A DNA stretch of 22,795 nt from Chloroflexota bacterium (GTDB lineage Bacteria; Chloroflexota; Anaerolineae; Anaerolineales; Anaerolineaceae): positions 1 through 22,795 of the forward strand of contig JAKOSR010000067.1 of the NCBI GenBank assembly GCA_029777225.1. The letters are read 5' to 3'. The notes under the pieces are model-generated. The model saw nothing but the letters and a program-made list of their open reading frames with translations. It did not search any database and was not told the DNA's origin. Positions 21,316 through 22,795 of the stretch are shown piece after piece. The stretch's first letter is position 1, and every line of letters begins with the position of its first letter. Both the position numbers and the translations under genes were made by a program.

Positions 21316-22795
21316 TCAGGGTTGCATAGGGATTTGAATCCCATGCTCGCGCGCGAATTGAATCGCTTCGGGGTAACCCGCATCCACGTGCCTTACCACG
21401 CCCATGCCAGGGTCGCCCGTGAGAACCCGTTGCAGGCGGATTGCCGCTTCGGGGGTGCCATCGGCCACAATCACCTGGCCGGCGTGCTGGCTGAACCCAA
21501 TTCCAACCCCGCCACCATGATGGAACGACACCCACGTGGCGCCATTAACCGCATTGAGCAAGGCGTTCAGGATGGGCCAGTCACTGACGGCATCGGTGCC
21601 ATCGCGCATGGCTTCGGTCTCGCGGTTGGGGGAGGCGACGGAGCCGGCGTCCAGGTGGTCGCGCCCAATCACAATCGGGGCGCTCACGACCCCATCGGCA
21701 ACCAGTTGATTGAAGGCAAGGCCCGCTTTGGCGCGTTCGCCATAGCCCAGCCAACAGATGCGCGAGGGAAGGCCCTGGAAGGGCACTTTTTCGCGCGCCA
21801 GCTTGAGCCAGCGCTGCAAGTGGGCATCTTCCGGGAACATGCTGGCGATGCATTCATCCGTACGGTAGATGTCTTCGGGGTCTCCGGAGAGGGCCACCCA
21901 GCGGAATGGGCCCTTCCCTTCGCAAAAGAGCGGACGGATGTACGCGGGCACAAAACCCGGGAAATCAAAGGCGTTGGTTACACCCTGGTCGTAGGCGCGT
22001 TGACGGATGTTGTTGCCGTAATCAAACACAACGGCGCCTTTCTTCTGGAAAGCCAGCATGGCTTCCACATGGCGTGCCATGGTCTGCAAGGATAGTTCGG
22101 AATAGCGGGCGGGGTCTGACGCGCGCAACTGCTCCGCGGCAACCAGGCTCATGCCCGAGGGAACGTATGAGAGCGGGTCGTGAGCCGAGGTCTGGTCGGT
22201 GACCACGTCCGGGATGACATGGCGCAAGAGCAATTCGCGATGCGCGTCCGCGGCATTGCCAATCAGGCCGATGGACTTGGGAATATGCCGACTGACGCAT
22301 TCCTCAACCAGGGTCATGGCTTCTTCAAGGCTGTCGGTGACCACATCCACGTAGCCAATTTCGAGCCGCTTGTGGGCACGTTCCGGGTCCACTTCGACAA
22401 TCAAACCCACACCTTCATTCATGGTGATGGCCATGGGCTGGGCTCCGCCCATGCCGCCCAGGCCGGCGGTCAGGACAAATTTGCCCTTGAGTGAAGGCCA
22501 CCCCTGGCTTTTGGCCAGGGAGCCAAACGTTTCGTAGGTGCCCTGCAGGATGCCCTGTGTGCCGATGTAAATCCAGGAGCCGGCGGTCATTTGGCCGTAC
22601 ATCATCAACCCTTTGGAGGCCAGGTCATCAAAATGAGCCTGGGTGGCCCAGTGGGGGACAAGGTTGGAGTTGGCAATCAGGACGCGCGGGGCATCCAAGT
22701 GGGTTTTAAAGACAGCGACCGGCTTACCGGATTGAACCAGGAGGGTCTCATCAGGTTCAAGATTGCGCAGGGACTCAAGGATGGCGTCAAAAGCC
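21316..22795 (-). CDS. hutU: urocanate hydratase (urocanase), 5' end missing
   Basis: The last 492 residues of an enzyme usually near 550 residues long; the gene enters from the right edge. Urocanase converts urocanate to imidazolonepropionate with a bound NAD+ in histidine breakdown. Visible from the edge inwards are TLLVQSGKPVAVFKTHLDAP, NSNLVPHWA, MYGQMTAGSWIYIGTQGILQ, the NAD loop TAGLGGMGGAQP, DQTSAHDPL, RDHLDAGSVASPNRETEAM and VSFHHGGGVGIGFSQHAG. The frame is open to the edge, so the start lies outside the window. No other hut gene is present; two small membrane proteins follow it. Confidence 0.95.
   Translation of the reverse strand, partial: AFDAILESLRNLEPDETLLVQSGKPVAVFKTHLDAPRVLIANSNLVPHWATQAHFDDLASKGLMMYGQMTAGSWIYIGTQGILQGTYETFGSLAKSQGWPSLKGKFVLTAGLGGMGGAQPMAITMNEGVGLIVEVDPERAHKRLEIGYVDVVTDSLEEAMTLVEECVSRHIPKSIGLIGNAADAHRELLLRHVIPDVVTDQTSAHDPLSYVPSGMSLVAAEQLRASDPARYSELSLQTMARHVEAMLAFQKKGAVVFDYGNNIRQRAYDQGVTNAFDFPGFVPAYIRPLFCEGKGPFRWVALSGDPEDIYRTDECIASMFPEDAHLQRWLKLAREKVPFQGLPSRICWLGYGERAKAGLAFNQLVADGVVSAPIVIGRDHLDAGSVASPNRETEAMRDGTDAVSDWPILNALLNAVNGATWVSFHHGGGVGIGFSQHAGQVIVADGTPEAAIRLQRVLTGDPGMGVVRHVDAGYPEAIQFAREHGIQIPMQP

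Noticed and set aside
21187..22095. Plus-strand open frame of 302 codons
   Set aside because: It is antisense to urocanase, whose motifs are clear throughout, and shows no domain of its own.
1..22795. Possible defence island, prophage or CRISPR locus
   Set aside because: No cas, restriction, toxin-antitoxin, integrase or phage genes and no spaced repeats were seen. The only nuclease domain is the GIY-YIG part of the galactokinase fusion.

Overview
The window looks like a chromosomal stretch of a Chloroflexota bacterium, most likely class Anaerolineae. This is inferred from gene content, moderately high GC, and the combination of VanW, LCP and DUF951 proteins with small single-pass membrane proteins; no rRNA or other decisive marker is present. 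It carries 25 protein genes packed tightly, with no gene-free stretch over 300 bases. I see no tRNA, rRNA, CRISPR array, insertion sequence or phage gene.

Region 1 (1-6551, minus strand) is one polysaccharide export operon that runs off the left edge. In transcription order it holds a winged-helix regulator, a GDP-L-fucose synthase, an ABC-2 permease (Wzm type), its ATPase with a Wzt-type C-terminal domain, a capsule-synthesis (KpsC/KpsS-like) protein, a SAM methyltransferase and a PseB-like UDP-GlcNAc 4,6-dehydratase cut by the edge. Nearly every junction overlaps. A consensus-like promoter lies in front of the regulator, and a 23-bp palindrome covers its -10 box and reaches the start codon, which suggests autoregulation.

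Region 2 (6635-7540) is a single lipoprotein gene of unknown function with its own promoter. Region 3 (7541-12272, minus) runs tsaE, tsaB, rimI, uracil-DNA glycosylase, UDP-GlcNAc 6-dehydrogenase and UDP-glucuronate 4-epimerase-like. It joins tRNA t6A and housekeeping genes to sugar-nucleotide genes. Region 4 (12319-13697, minus) is a DUF951 gene followed by an MGDG-synthase-like glycosyltransferase.

Region 5 (13781-15947, plus) is a site-2 protease gene followed after one base by an unusual gene: a GIY-YIG nuclease domain (UPF0213 type) fused in frame to a complete galactokinase. Region 6 is cell-envelope material: a LysM membrane protein (minus), then VanW-family, Trm112-like and LytR-CpsA-Psr proteins (plus), ending in a hairpin terminator. 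Region 7 (minus) is urocanase, entering from the right edge, followed by two small membrane proteins that look like distant paralogs.

The main points of interest are the GIY-YIG-galactokinase fusion, the promoter-operator palindrome of the polysaccharide operon, a clamp-binding peptide at the end of the uracil-DNA glycosylase, and several promoters whose predicted transcription start falls at or within a few bases of the start codon.
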